From positions 186,001 to 250,000 of the forward strand of contig JADJKL010000011.1 in assembly GCA_016706055.1 (NCBI GenBank): a DNA stretch of 64,000 bases, written 5' to 3'. Of this stretch, positions 9,170 through 17,026 are shown piece by piece. Under the pieces are notes generated by a model. It did not search any database. It was given only the letters and a program-made list of their open reading frames with translations, and was not told the origin of the DNA. This DNA comes from Chitinophagaceae bacterium. GTDB taxonomy: Bacteria; Bacteroidota; Bacteroidia; Chitinophagales; Chitinophagaceae. A program made the translations under genes and the position numbers. Position 1 is the first letter of the stretch, and every line of letters starts with the position of its first letter.

Positions 9170-9380
9170 AAGTGTTGCCAGTATTGCATTACAGCCAATG
9201 ACCAAAGCCATTTATTACTTTAACTAATGGCATTAACATTTGCTTTAACCATTTTTGGCACACTGGCACTTGCTTTGAAATATACTCTGCAGAACACACC
9301 GGGATAAAAAATAAAAAATCAGATCCTAAGAAATATAACCCGGTATACTTTAGCGGATCAAAAAAATAAAAACAAATAAC

Positions 9381-9842
9381 ATGAAAAAAATCTTTACACT
9401 CGTTGCGGCCACATTATTCACTGTTGCCGTATTTGCTGCCGACCGCAGACCCTCTGTAACTGTGCAGACAAACAAGAACTATGAAATTCAGATCGACGGT
9501 AAAAGTTACTTCACCCGCAATGGTAGCGTAACAGACATTTCTTTCCTTAGAGATGGTAAACACACCATCACCGTTTTAAAAATCAACCGGGGATTTTTCA
9601 GTCAGAAAATGAAAAAGGTTGTTTCTTCCACCACCTTCCTTATGCGTGGCAACGATATCGATATAAAAGTTGACCAGTTTGGAAGAGTGCAGGTAAAAGA
9701 AGACACAAGATTTGGAAACGGTCGTTACGATAACGAGTGGGATAAAAAAGGATATGGCGACAACGACCACAAGCCAATGCCTCCAATCAAACAACAACCA
9801 CCCGTTAAAAACAACGGTGGTCAAAAAGGCAATCGTTTCTAA
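9381..9842 (+). CDS. Secreted protein of unknown function
   Basis: A 153-residue protein with a clear signal peptide (MKKIFTLVAATLFTVAVFAA). The mature part has a beta-rich region (YEIQIDGKSYFTRNGSVTDI, LRDGKHTITVLKINRGFF) that resembles a carbohydrate-binding or PEGA-like sandwich, followed by a low-complexity polar tail rich in Gly, Asn, Pro and Gln. Related exported proteins are common in Bacteroidota with no known role. A probable -7 box TATACTTTA lies at 9350-9358, and a hairpin terminator follows the stop. Confidence 0.75.
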   Translation: MKKIFTLVAATLFTVAVFAADRRPSVTVQTNKNYEIQIDGKSYFTRNGSVTDISFLRDGKHTITVLKINRGFFSQKMKKVVSSTTFLMRGNDIDIKVDQFGRVQVKEDTRFGNGRYDNEWDKKGYGDNDHKPMPPIKQQPPVKNNGGQKGNRF

Positions 9843-9865
9843 ACAAATCAGTCACTTAACAGAAG

Positions 9866-9892
9866 CCGCAGCAGCAATGCCGCGGTTTTTTT
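9866..9892 (+). terminator. Rho-independent terminator
   Basis: A GC-rich stem (CCGC at 9866-9869 with GCGG at 9882-9885) is followed at once by seven T residues. It lies 24 bp after the stop of the secreted protein gene. Confidence 0.7.
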
Positions 9893-9903
9893 GTCCCCGC
9901 TGT

Positions 9904-9960
9904 AGTACTACTATTGAGCTTCCGTTGCACAGTTTACCCTGAGGAACGAAGGGCACTCTT
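9904..9960. repeat. 57-bp perfect inverted repeat, left copy
   Basis: The 57 bases from AGTACTACTATTGAGC to GAAGGGCACTCTT occur again, reverse-complemented and without mismatch, at 15131-15187. The bases immediately outside differ at both ends. The pair brackets the SulP to Crp/Fnr gene block. Confidence 0.9.
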
Positions 9961-9981
9961 TATCGTTCAGTAATTCTATTC
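9949..9981. repeat. Copy 2 of the interspersed CACTCTT...AATTCTATTC repeat
   Basis: It overlaps the right end of the 57-bp repeat and continues as ATCGTTCAGTAATTCTATTC, which matches 36158-36177 with one change and 3391-3400 in its last part. The remainder of the gap up to the real end of the SulP gene (about 10268) shows no gene. Confidence 0.6.
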
Positions 9982-10346
9982 GGCAATTTGTAATACCCCA
10001 ACATTTATCGAAAATTTAATTACTGCAATTACAATGAAAATGACGAACGGTTACGATTTTATTTTCAACATTGCTAATTTGGAAACAAGGGTTTTAGTGT
10101 CTATATTTATGTGTAGTAGACAGTCCTAAAAATCAATTCCCGTTCACTTTCTAGTTACAGGACATTCAATACAAAGTCACTTACGAGCCACTGCAATCAT
10201 TAACGCAGGCAACCAGTCTACTATTCGTTATTTTGGGTAACGTAAACAAGTGGTGAAAGTGATTATATTAATCAGCCAGTGGAATATTTTTATTTGTAGC
10301 TGTATCTTTTAATAATACAATGCTTCTTGACAGGGCATCTTTAAAA

Positions 10347-11954
10347 CTAGTGGTTACATTGGCTTTGCCGATTGCAAAGCAGCCTTGCATCCTGCAATTC
10401 TTTTATCACTTGAGGGCTGTACACTTCGGATAAGATAAGTTTTGTTCCCCTGTTTTTTGCATCTTTATGCACTTCTTTCAAAGTTCTTATTCCTGTTGCA
10501 TCTATAATCGGCACCTGTCTCATTCTGATGATTAATACTTTAGGAGGCTTTTCAATAAAACGCATGGCGTCTTTAAATTTATGAGCAGCTCCAAAAAACA
10601 AAGGTCCGGTTATTTCAAACACATCAACATTTTCGGGAATTGTAAAATGCCCAATGTTATTTATATCTGTTCCCTTCCCGTTGTCATTAATATCATTTTT
10701 CAAAATGCTAACATCGCTAAATTTTATCATGTTGCGCATAAAAAGGAATGCAGCCAATATCATTCCTATTTCAATAGCAACGGTAAGATCAATTATCACC
10801 GTCAATAAAAAAGTTGTCATAAGCACGGCTACATCGCTACGGGAGCCTTTAAAAACTGATAGAAAACTTTGCCATTCACTCATATTGTATGCGATAACAA
10901 CCAGTATGCCCGCCAAGGTTGCCATTGGTATAAGCGCAGCCCACTTGCCAACAAATAACATGATGAGCAACAATGTAATGGCATGTACGATGCCTGCAAC
11001 AGGAGTACGGCCACCATTTTTTACATTGGTTGCAGTACGGGCAATTGCACCCGTAGCAGGAATGCCACCAAAAATGGAAGAAAAAATATTTGCGGTGCCT
11101 TGAGCTACCAATTCCATATTAGATTTATGGTTGCCGCCAATCATTCCATCTGAAACAACTGCCGATAACAACGATTCAATTCCGCCTAATAAAGCAATGG
11201 TGAAAGCCGGCTGAATTAATTTTTTGATAGTATTGAAATCTAGATGAGGAACTATTGGCATTGGCAACGATGAAGGTATGCTACCGAACCGGTTGCCGAT
11301 TGTATCAACAGGAAGATGAAAAAATTGCATGGCCGCTGTTGTTACTACTATTGCTATAAGCGAACCGGGTATCTTATGTGTAACTTTTGGCCAAAGTAAA
11401 ATAATAGCCACCGTTGCAGCGGCAATGATAAAAGCATACATATTTACTGAATCAAAACCGGCTGCATAACTTTCCCATTTAGTAAAGAAATCTGAAGGAA
11501 CATCACCCATATTCAACCCAAAAAAATCTTTCATTTGAGAAGAGAAAATAAGAAGGGCAATGCCACTGGTAAACCCAACAATTAATGGATGTGGAATAAA
11601 TTTTATAACCGACCCAAAACGGGCAAGGCCCATAATGATTAGCATTGCCCCTGCCATAAAAGTGGCAATGATTAAACCGCTTACACCATGCACCTGAACA
11701 ATGCCATATACAATTACAATAAATGCACCTGTGGGGCCACCTATTTGCACCCGGCTGCCTCCCATCGCTGAAATAATGAACCCTGCAATAACAGCTGTAT
11801 ATAATCCTTTTTCGGGTGATACGCCTGACGCAATAGCAAAAGCAATGGCAAGTGGCAATGCTACAATACCTACAATTATTCCTGCTAGCAGGTCTTTAGT
11901 GAATTGCTGACGATTGTAATTTTTTAAGGTATCGAAAAGCTTTGGCCTGAACAT
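10347..11954 (-). CDS. SulP-family inorganic anion transporter with STAS domain
   Basis: An SLC26/SulP permease that moves sulfate, bicarbonate or other anions. The N-terminus (DLLAGIIVGIVALPLAIAFA, then VQIGGPTGAFIVI) carries the family signature. About 12-14 membrane segments follow, and then a cytoplasmic STAS domain (FGAAHKFKDAM, IIRMRQVPIIDATG). The open frame ends at 10347 with an atypical tail. A shift of frame near 10377 restores a normal STAS end (AIGKANVTTSFKDALSR...) that continues to a TAA at 10268-10270, so about 38 residues are out of frame. It lies 10 bp downstream of the 93-residue protein, as last gene of the cluster starting at 13643. Confidence 0.9.
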   Translation of the reverse strand: MFRPKLFDTLKNYNRQQFTKDLLAGIIVGIVALPLAIAFAIASGVSPEKGLYTAVIAGFIISAMGGSRVQIGGPTGAFIVIVYGIVQVHGVSGLIIATFMAGAMLIIMGLARFGSVIKFIPHPLIVGFTSGIALLIFSSQMKDFFGLNMGDVPSDFFTKWESYAAGFDSVNMYAFIIAAATVAIILLWPKVTHKIPGSLIAIVVTTAAMQFFHLPVDTIGNRFGSIPSSLPMPIVPHLDFNTIKKLIQPAFTIALLGGIESLLSAVVSDGMIGGNHKSNMELVAQGTANIFSSIFGGIPATGAIARTATNVKNGGRTPVAGIVHAITLLLIMLFVGKWAALIPMATLAGILVVIAYNMSEWQSFLSVFKGSRSDVAVLMTTFLLTVIIDLTVAIEIGMILAAFLFMRNMIKFSDVSILKNDINDNGKGTDINNIGHFTIPENVDVFEITGPLFFGAAHKFKDAMRFIEKPPKVLIIRMRQVPIIDATGIRTLKEVHKDAKNRGTKLILSEVYSPQVIKELQDARLLCNRQSQCNH

Positions 11955-11964
11955 ACAGTGTGTT

Positions 11965-12246
11965 TTAAAGCTGCGAAGCGAGGTCTAGTTTCCTTTTAAT
12001 TTGGTTAAAACAGATGCGGCCCATCTTAATATTACTCCATTGTTGTGCTTCTTTATTCATCGGGCTAAAAGATTCTAATTCATCAAGTATTTTTTCTATA
12101 AATCGGGAAACAATATGCCCATTTAAATTATGTTGTTCCAGACTTTTCATTGCTGTATCAATATATCGTTTCACCTCATCCTGCGAAGAAGCTAACATAA
12201 TTTTTGCAATAAGTTTTTCACGGTATTCTGTTATAGACAATGACAT
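11965..12246 (-). CDS. Small helical protein, cluster member
   Basis: A 93-residue soluble protein predicted to be mostly alpha-helical (SITEYREKLIAKIMLASSQD, VKRYIDTAMKSLEQHNLNG, SRFIEKILDELESFS). No family recognised. It sits between the 97-residue protein and the SulP gene on the same strand with short gaps (61 and 10 bp), so it is probably part of the GcvH-like/methyltransferase/SulP transcript. Start at ATG 12246; no good ribosome binding site, as usual in this phylum. Confidence 0.65.
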   Translation of the reverse strand: MSLSITEYREKLIAKIMLASSQDEVKRYIDTAMKSLEQHNLNGHIVSRFIEKILDELESFSPMNKEAQQWSNIKMGRICFNQIKRKLDLASQL

Positions 12247-12307
12247 AAATAATTTGTGTGTTTTAACTTTCGTATGTTTTTATTATAAGTATTTGCTTAT
12301 TGTAATC

Positions 12308-12601
12308 TTAATCTGTAGTCTTACCCCAACTATGCCAGTAAGGAGTGTTATTTATAGTATTTAAAAAACCTGCAGCATACTTATAGTTTACGCTTTCTTC
12401 ATTACCCTTATTAATGACTGACTTGTCTTCAAAATATTTTTGGAGTTCCTTTAGATAACTTTCAATCGTATGGATTGCAATTCTATTATACAATTGTCTT
12501 TTAGTATTAGCTAACACAATTTTTTCACAATCTAAATAGCCGTCTGCTGATTTCAAGTATCGGGTTAATTCACTTACTTCATAATCAAAATCAATTTTCA
12601 T
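12308..12601 (-). CDS. Small protein, cluster member
   Basis: A 97-residue acidic protein with a helical N-terminal half (MKIDFDYEVSELTRYLKSAD...) and a polar C-terminus ending with aromatic residues (NTPYWHSWGK). No family recognised. It starts 3 bp after the methyltransferase stop, which argues for translation from the same mRNA and for a role linked to that enzyme. Confidence 0.65.
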   Translation of the reverse strand: MKIDFDYEVSELTRYLKSADGYLDCEKIVLANTKRQLYNRIAIHTIESYLKELQKYFEDKSVINKGNEESVNYKYAAGFLNTINNTPYWHSWGKTTD

Positions 12602-12604
12602 ATA

Positions 12605-13261
12605 TTATATTTTTGTCCAGAATTTTAATAACCCATCCATTTCAACTCCAACTACATGATACTCTGGAGGCATTTCGTCTTCGAGACTGTGAAATGTTGC
12701 TAGCCTCGTACCAGATGGCTTTTGCTGCAATTGCTTATATAAATACCGGCTATAATAATTATATAACTCGCCTGAATAATCAATACTATTATCAATTTTA
12801 ACTGTACCTTCTAAGTTTTCGTAAAAAGCATTAAAGAAGTAAAAATGGTCATAGTTTCTAAAATCTATTTGGGTAAAGTTTCCATTAATGAAGCAAGCAT
12901 TTTTTAATTGTAAATGTTCTTTAGCCTTTTCGGCATGGCTTATTAAACTCATTCGTTGTTCGACACCTGTAAAGAAAGAATTGGGCTTATAATTGGCAGC
13001 AGCAAGGCAGAACTTTCCAACACCGCTTCCGATATCCAAAATACTTACATTGTTTTCGGCAGCTAAAAAGTCAGCTGCTTTTATGGCTACTTCCAAAGGA
13101 GTCCAGTGATGATGCGCCAGTAATCGAATAGAGGGCGGATATATTTTATTAAACTGGCTATCGGAACTAAACGCTGTTGTTGTCTGTTTTCTTCTTTCAA
13201 GTACTGGCATATCTATTTTTAAAACTTCGGGATTATTATTTGGCATATTTGCTTTTTCCAT
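12605..13261 (-). CDS. Class I SAM-dependent methyltransferase
   Basis: A 218-residue protein with methyltransferase motif I at about residue 72 (VSILDIGSGVGKFCLAAA), followed by the acidic loop (FTGVEQRMSLISHAEKAK) and the INGNFTQIDF strand where motif III is expected. Substrate unknown; the arrangement resembles tRNA or protein methyltransferases only in general fold. Its first 26 bp overlap the end of the GcvH-like gene (with the ATG at 13246 the overlap is 11 bp), indicating coupled translation. It may act on the GcvH-like partner, but that is speculation. Confidence 0.82.
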   Translation of the reverse strand: MEKANMPNNNPEVLKIDMPVLERRKQTTTAFSSDSQFNKIYPPSIRLLAHHHWTPLEVAIKAADFLAAENNVSILDIGSGVGKFCLAAANYKPNSFFTGVEQRMSLISHAEKAKEHLQLKNACFINGNFTQIDFRNYDHFYFFNAFYENLEGTVKIDNSIDYSGELYNYYSRYLYKQLQQKPSGTRLATFHSLEDEMPPEYHVVGVEMDGLLKFWTKI

Positions 13262-13643
13262 TCATTTGATATTGTTTAGGGAGGAGTAAATCATTTCTTT
13301 CGAAGGGTTGTGAAGGAGCAATTAAGGCCACCCAACCGATAGTTTCGGCATGATTTAATAATAAATTCTGATTGCCGTATAACAAATCCGTATTTACTTT
13401 TACCATCTTTCCGTCCACTGGCATAGTAACTTCAACCTGGTAATCATTATATTTTATAGCGGCAATTGATTCGCCTTTTTGCTTAAATCCTGTGAGATCA
13501 TTAAAAATCACCTGTTGTATTTCTTTAAATCCAGTAAGTTTAAAATGGCTAATACCAACATAGGCTACGCTGCCCTGAAAATCAATCCACTCATGATCTT
13601 TTGTATAGTACAAATCTTTTGCCCCTGATTCTTTATTTTTCAT
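13236..13643 (-). CDS. Glycine cleavage H-protein-like (lipoyl-domain) protein, divergent
   Basis: A 135-residue protein beginning with the H-protein hallmark YYTKDHEWIDFQGSVAYVGI, then IQQVIFNDLTGFKQKGES and MPVDGKMVKVN, followed by the usual GWVALI strand. The fold should be the barrel-sandwich that carries lipoate. The lipoyl-lysine hairpin is abnormal: genuine H proteins have ESVKA with Lys eight residues before the Pro of PVSG, whereas here the only nearby Lys (AAIKYND) is eleven residues away and the Glu is missing. No gcvT or gcvP is present. It diverges from the Crp/Fnr gene and heads the cluster running to SulP. Confidence 0.8.
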   Translation of the reverse strand: MKNKESGAKDLYYTKDHEWIDFQGSVAYVGISHFKLTGFKEIQQVIFNDLTGFKQKGESIAAIKYNDYQVEVTMPVDGKMVKVNTDLLYGNQNLLLNHAETIGWVALIAPSQPFERNDLLLPKQYQMNGKSKYAK

Positions 13644-13647
13644 ACTG

Positions 13648-13655
13648 CAAAGTTA
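13648..13655 (-). promoter_or_regulatory. -7 promoter box of the GcvH-like gene
   Basis: TAACTTTG on the minus strand matches the Bacteroidota -7 consensus TAnnTTTG. It ends only 4 nt before the ATG at 13643, so the transcript would be leaderless or nearly so. Confidence 0.55.
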
Positions 13656-13687
13656 TTTTAGATACTCTTGCCTTGTGGTAAACCTTA

Positions 13688-13703
13688 TCACTATAAAAAG
13701 TGA
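13688..13703. promoter_or_regulatory. Candidate Crp/Fnr operator TCACT-N6-AGTGA
   Basis: A perfect 5-bp inverted repeat with 6-nt spacer, the spacing used by Crp-family dimers. It sits between the two divergent -7 boxes, upstream of the GcvH-like promoter and over the -33 region of the Crp/Fnr gene. This fits activation of the cluster and self-repression. Confidence 0.45.
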
Positions 13704-13724
13704 GTTTTATCAATTTTTTAAAGG

Positions 13725-13732
13725 TAATTTTG
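13725..13732 (+). promoter_or_regulatory. -7 promoter box of the Crp/Fnr gene
   Basis: TAATTTTG matches TAnnTTTG and ends 8 nt before the ATG at 13741. This decides the start: the longer frame from a GTG at 13675 would begin upstream of the promoter. Confidence 0.55.
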
Positions 13733-13740
13733 TTGCTTCC

Positions 13741-14448
13741 ATGAGTATCAAAGGCGTATTTCAAATAGATAACTGGGATTTTAAAAGCGAATCTATTTTG
13801 GCAGAATTGCCTAAAACTGATTTGGAATTATTAACAGCCCATAAAACCGAGCAGGTATATAAAAAAGGAGAAATAATCTTCAGGGAAGGTGGATTCCCTT
13901 CTGGTATATTCTATGTTATTACTGGGAAAGTAAAGAAATACAAATTAGACAAGGATTCAAAAGAACAAATTATTTATGTAGCCAACACAGGAGAATTGTT
14001 AGGCTACCATGCGATACTTTCTGAAAGCCGTTATCCCGATTGTGCAGCCGCATTAGAAGAAAGCAAGATTGCCTTTATACCTAAAGAAGATTTTTTAGAG
14101 ACATTGAATCAGTCAAAAGTATTAAGTCGACGCTTGTTGAAAACCCTAAGTCATGAGTTTGCTGTATTGGCGAACAGCCTTAGCTTATTTGCCCAAAAAT
14201 CGGTAAGAGAAAGACTGGCAGTCCAATTAATTGTATTGAGAGAAAAATATAAAGTAAACTTTAAGACAGGTATGCCGGTGGAAATAAATATGAGCAGAGA
14301 CGATTTAGCCAGTCTTGTTGGCACTGCAAGAGAAAATGTAGTGAGAATACTTTCAGAATTTAAAGAAGACAAAATACTCGAAACAAAGGGTAGGAAAATT
14401 ATTGTACTTAATGTGACCAAGCTGATTAAAATTGCAGATTATAAATAA
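13741..14448 (+). CDS. Crp/Fnr family transcriptional regulator
   Basis: A 235-residue regulator. The N-terminal cyclic-nucleotide-binding-type barrel includes YKKGEIIFREGGFPSGIFYV and GELLGYHAILSESRYPDCAA. A dimer helix follows (LSRRLLKTLSHEFAVLANSL), then the winged helix with MSRDDLASLVGTARENVVRI as recognition helix. There is no N-terminal Cys cluster for an iron-sulfur centre as in true Fnr, so the signal is unknown. It diverges from the GcvH-like cluster over a 97-bp region with paired promoters and a palindrome and probably controls that cluster. Confidence 0.9.
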   Translation: MSIKGVFQIDNWDFKSESILAELPKTDLELLTAHKTEQVYKKGEIIFREGGFPSGIFYVITGKVKKYKLDKDSKEQIIYVANTGELLGYHAILSESRYPDCAAALEESKIAFIPKEDFLETLNQSKVLSRRLLKTLSHEFAVLANSLSLFAQKSVRERLAVQLIVLREKYKVNFKTGMPVEINMSRDDLASLVGTARENVVRILSEFKEDKILETKGRKIIVLNVTKLIKIADYK

Positions 14449-15130
14449 TTCAATTGCCCTTTTAGATTTTTATATCTTACAATTTGAATACACTAACAAG
14501 CCAATGCATCAAGTAAGGCATATTTGCAAGGCACACAAAGCAAACACACAAAAGCTAACCTCGCAAAATGAACTTGTCTTGTTCCGACGTACAGGCAGTC
14601 ATCATTCAGTACAATACAGACCCACATTATTGACGACCACAATGTGAGGATATGCGTACAACGTTGACTTTTTCCCCTAATAAACCTTCTCAGGCGATGA
14701 TTGGGCCAGATGTATTTAATAATAAATGAATCTTACGGCCGGACGTCCCGTCATAAAATCCAATCATCAACAGCCGCCTTTAAGCAACCCCAAAATAACT
14801 TTCATCAGAACTAAAATCCTTCATTGATAACTAACCACTGTCTTAAGACCGGGGTTATGAGAAAAGCTTAACATGGGCTATATCCTGAGTATACTAATTG
14901 CCCACCGATTCGGCCTTGACAGGTCTTAACATAAAGAAGTACGCCACTCTTATAACTTGTGTATTAGATAGGCAGTTGATCAAATAGACCAACAGCATAA
15001 TCTATAGTAACTGTTCCCTCTTTGCAGATGTTAAAAAAAATACCGACCATGGTGTAAGTGCTGAGTAGCATACAGAATTCCTAATTCATATCGGAGTGCG
15101 GCAAATTGCCGAGTAGAATTAATGCAGCAC
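14449..15130. other. Gene-free gap with unusual composition and partial inverted repeats
   Basis: No frame with coding character was found. The stretch is less AT-rich than its neighbours and contains GATGATTGG at 14695-14703 facing CCAATCATC at 14759-14767, enclosing a near-palindromic core (GGACGTCC at 14743-14750), plus a 10-bp palindrome GTCTTAAGAC at about 14850. It might hold a structured RNA or the remains of a mobile element; nothing identifies it. Confidence 0.3.
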
Positions 15131-15187
15131 AAGAGTGCCCTTCGTTCCTCAGGGTAAACTGTGCAACGGAAGCTCAATAGTAGTACT
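15131..15187. repeat. 57-bp perfect inverted repeat, right copy
   Basis: Exact reverse complement of 9904-9960. Together they flank 5.2 kb holding the Crp/Fnr regulator, the GcvH-like cluster and SulP. Confidence 0.9.
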
Positions 15188-15190
15188 GAA

Positions 15191-15243
15191 GCTGGGCTAA
15201 TAATTATTTTGAGAAAGATTCCGGGTCAGCCCCAGAACGACAA
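15191..15243. repeat. Direct repeat unit A (GAGAAAGATTCCGGG element)
   Basis: GCTGGGCTAATAATTATTTT, then GAGAAAGATTCCGGG and AGAACGACAA. It aligns nearly base for base with 15566-15616. The TTCCGGG...CCCAGAA core is weakly palindromic, like short intergenic REP-type elements. Confidence 0.7.
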
Positions 15244-15252
15244 GCATTCATG

Positions 15253-15474
15253 CTAAAAGAATTCGTAACGGGGAGCTTTTAAATAACCTTTCGGTTGTTC
15301 GGGCATATTACATTTTTTAAAAGCAGAGTCGGCTTCAATTGTTTTATCCGCCTGCTTATCTGTTTTATTTAACTTAAGCTTGTTGGGTAAAGGCGGAAGT
15401 ATCTTTATTGGAGGAATTTCCTGCTGCCATGCTATACGAAGCGGCTTTATTTTATTGTCGGTAGAAGCAATCAC
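15253..15474 (-). CDS. Doubtful small ORF, possible gene fragment
   Basis: A 73-residue frame starting at a GTG, rich in Lys, Pro and polar residues and ending KGYLKAPRYEFF. It lies between two copies of a direct repeat. No family is recognised, and there is no ATG or promoter. It could be the C-terminal remnant of a secreted protein or a chance frame. Confidence 0.3.
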   Translation of the reverse strand: MIASTDNKIKPLRIAWQQEIPPIKILPPLPNKLKLNKTDKQADKTIEADSAFKKCNMPEQPKGYLKAPRYEFF

Positions 15475-15565
15475 ACTAAATCAGTTTCTTCTAGTACCGA
15501 AAACATTATGCCAGTAATGCAATTGTGCATAAACAGTTTGTCGTGTAATTGTCAAACGATTTAAT

Positions 15566-15616
15566 CTGGCTAATTATTATTTTGAGAAAGATTCCGGGGT
15601 AAGCCTAGAATGACAA
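15566..15616. repeat. Direct repeat unit B (GAGAAAGATTCCGGG element)
   Basis: Second copy of the element at 15191-15243, same orientation, with a few substitutions in the GGGTCAGCCC part. It abuts the true 3' end of the sterol-desaturase-like gene. Confidence 0.7.
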
Positions 15617-15681
15617 AAAAGACTAAGTTGCCATTACCAACGCATCTTCCTTCCGGTGTTTTACAACAAACCAGGCAGTAA

Positions 15682-16899
15682 CTAAAAAGAAAATATAAAA
15701 TAAGCACCAAGTGCATACATTACGGGAGAGAAATAAATGCCGCTGCCAAACCAATCATTCTGCTGCAACAAAAATGCAAGACCAAGACCGCTGCGGGCAG
15801 CTTCCCAAAAGAGAGCCCATGGGTTACGATCCATTAACTCTGTAAGTGCATACACCGTAAGAAAAATAAAACCACCGTACCAGAAGATATATTGAGTGCC
15901 CATACTATTGATGGTGGCAATGCTGCCAAAGAAATAACTAACGAAGAGTAAGAGCATCATCAGTTGCACCCATGTCCACACATGTAATGGAGTGGAGGCT
16001 TTGGTATCATATTTTTCAAAATGATAAGGGTCGTCAATTTTATAGACAGGATATTTTTCTATTACATCTGCAGGGCGATAGCCTGTTGGCTTAAACCAGA
16101 GAATGAATTTTTCTTTCCAGTTGCTGGTGTGCCATGCATCTTGTATCATTAACCACAGATGCGAGAAGTTTATTTTGATGGGATTCCATGTTCGCGCTGG
16201 TCTTGTAATTCCATACACTGGCGGTGCTTCTTTTAATTCTTCCTGGTAAGTGCCAAAGAGTTTATCCCAAAAGATAAATATCTGCCCGAGGTTTTTATCG
16301 AGGTACTCTTTATTAATGGCATGATGCACCCGGTGATGCGATGGTGTTACAATTATCTTTTCGAGGAAACCCATTTTGCCGATATGTTGTGTATGATACC
16401 AGAACTGTGCAAACAGATGCAGTGGCCCTACGGTGGCAATTACTATCGGCGGAATACCGACCAACGCTGCTGGTATTAGCAAAAACGTAAATGGATTGAC
16501 AAACATAGTGATGCTCTGCCTTAAGGCACAGGCAAGGTTAAACTCCTCGCTGCTATGATGGATGATATGCAGATTCCATAATATATTGATGTGATGACTC
16601 CAGCTGTGTACCCAATAACCGGCAAAGTCAATTGCAATGAATGCTATTATATAGGTAAGCCAGGTAATGGTAATATGAATGACGGCGATCTGCTGCACCA
16701 GCCAGCTATAGGCAATGATGGCAACGGAGAGACCGAGTACATCTTTGGTAACATTGGTAACGCCACTGCTAAGGCTAGAGACCATATCCATATTGCGGAC
16801 AGTGTCTTTTTCCTTTCGCCAGCCCCACCATTTTTCAAATAAAACGAGGAGGAGGAAGGCTGGCATAGCTATGAGCAGTATCTTTCCGTAGGTTTCCAT
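15682..16899 (-). CDS. Sterol desaturase / fatty acid hydroxylase family protein (AGMO-like)
   Basis: A polytopic membrane di-iron enzyme with the three His clusters of the fatty acid hydroxylase superfamily: HSWSHH, HIIHH and HHRVHH. The long C-terminal membrane part resembles alkylglycerol monooxygenase-like proteins. The likely reaction is O2-dependent hydroxylation of a lipid. I start at METYGKILL (16899); an in-frame ATG at 16944 adds 15 unusual residues. The open frame stops at 15682 in the middle of the last helix. A -1 shift in the T-rich run near 15690-15705 restores a credible end (LVTAWFVVKHRKEDALVMAT, stop at 15623). Confidence 0.88.
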   Translation of the reverse strand: METYGKILLIAMPAFLLLVLFEKWWGWRKEKDTVRNMDMVSSLSSGVTNVTKDVLGLSVAIIAYSWLVQQIAVIHITITWLTYIIAFIAIDFAGYWVHSWSHHINILWNLHIIHHSSEEFNLACALRQSITMFVNPFTFLLIPAALVGIPPIVIATVGPLHLFAQFWYHTQHIGKMGFLEKIIVTPSHHRVHHAINKEYLDKNLGQIFIFWDKLFGTYQEELKEAPPVYGITRPARTWNPIKINFSHLWLMIQDAWHTSNWKEKFILWFKPTGYRPADVIEKYPVYKIDDPYHFEKYDTKASTPLHVWTWVQLMMLLLFVSYFFGSIATINSMGTQYIFWYGGFIFLTVYALTELMDRNPWALFWEAARSGLGLAFLLQQNDWFGSGIYFSPVMYALGAYFIFSF

Positions 16900-17026
16900 T
16901 GGCAAGCAATAAGAAACGAATTTAGTAAAACTTAAAGAAACCATAGAGGCAGAGAGGTAGGGAGGTTCACGGAGGACTCTGTGTTACTCGGTGCCTTTAT
17001 CTCTCCGTGGTAAAAAAAAATAATTG

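Noticed and set aside
13675..13740. GTG start for the Crp/Fnr regulator
   Set aside because: It lies upstream of the palindrome and the -7 box, so would not be transcribed from that promoter.
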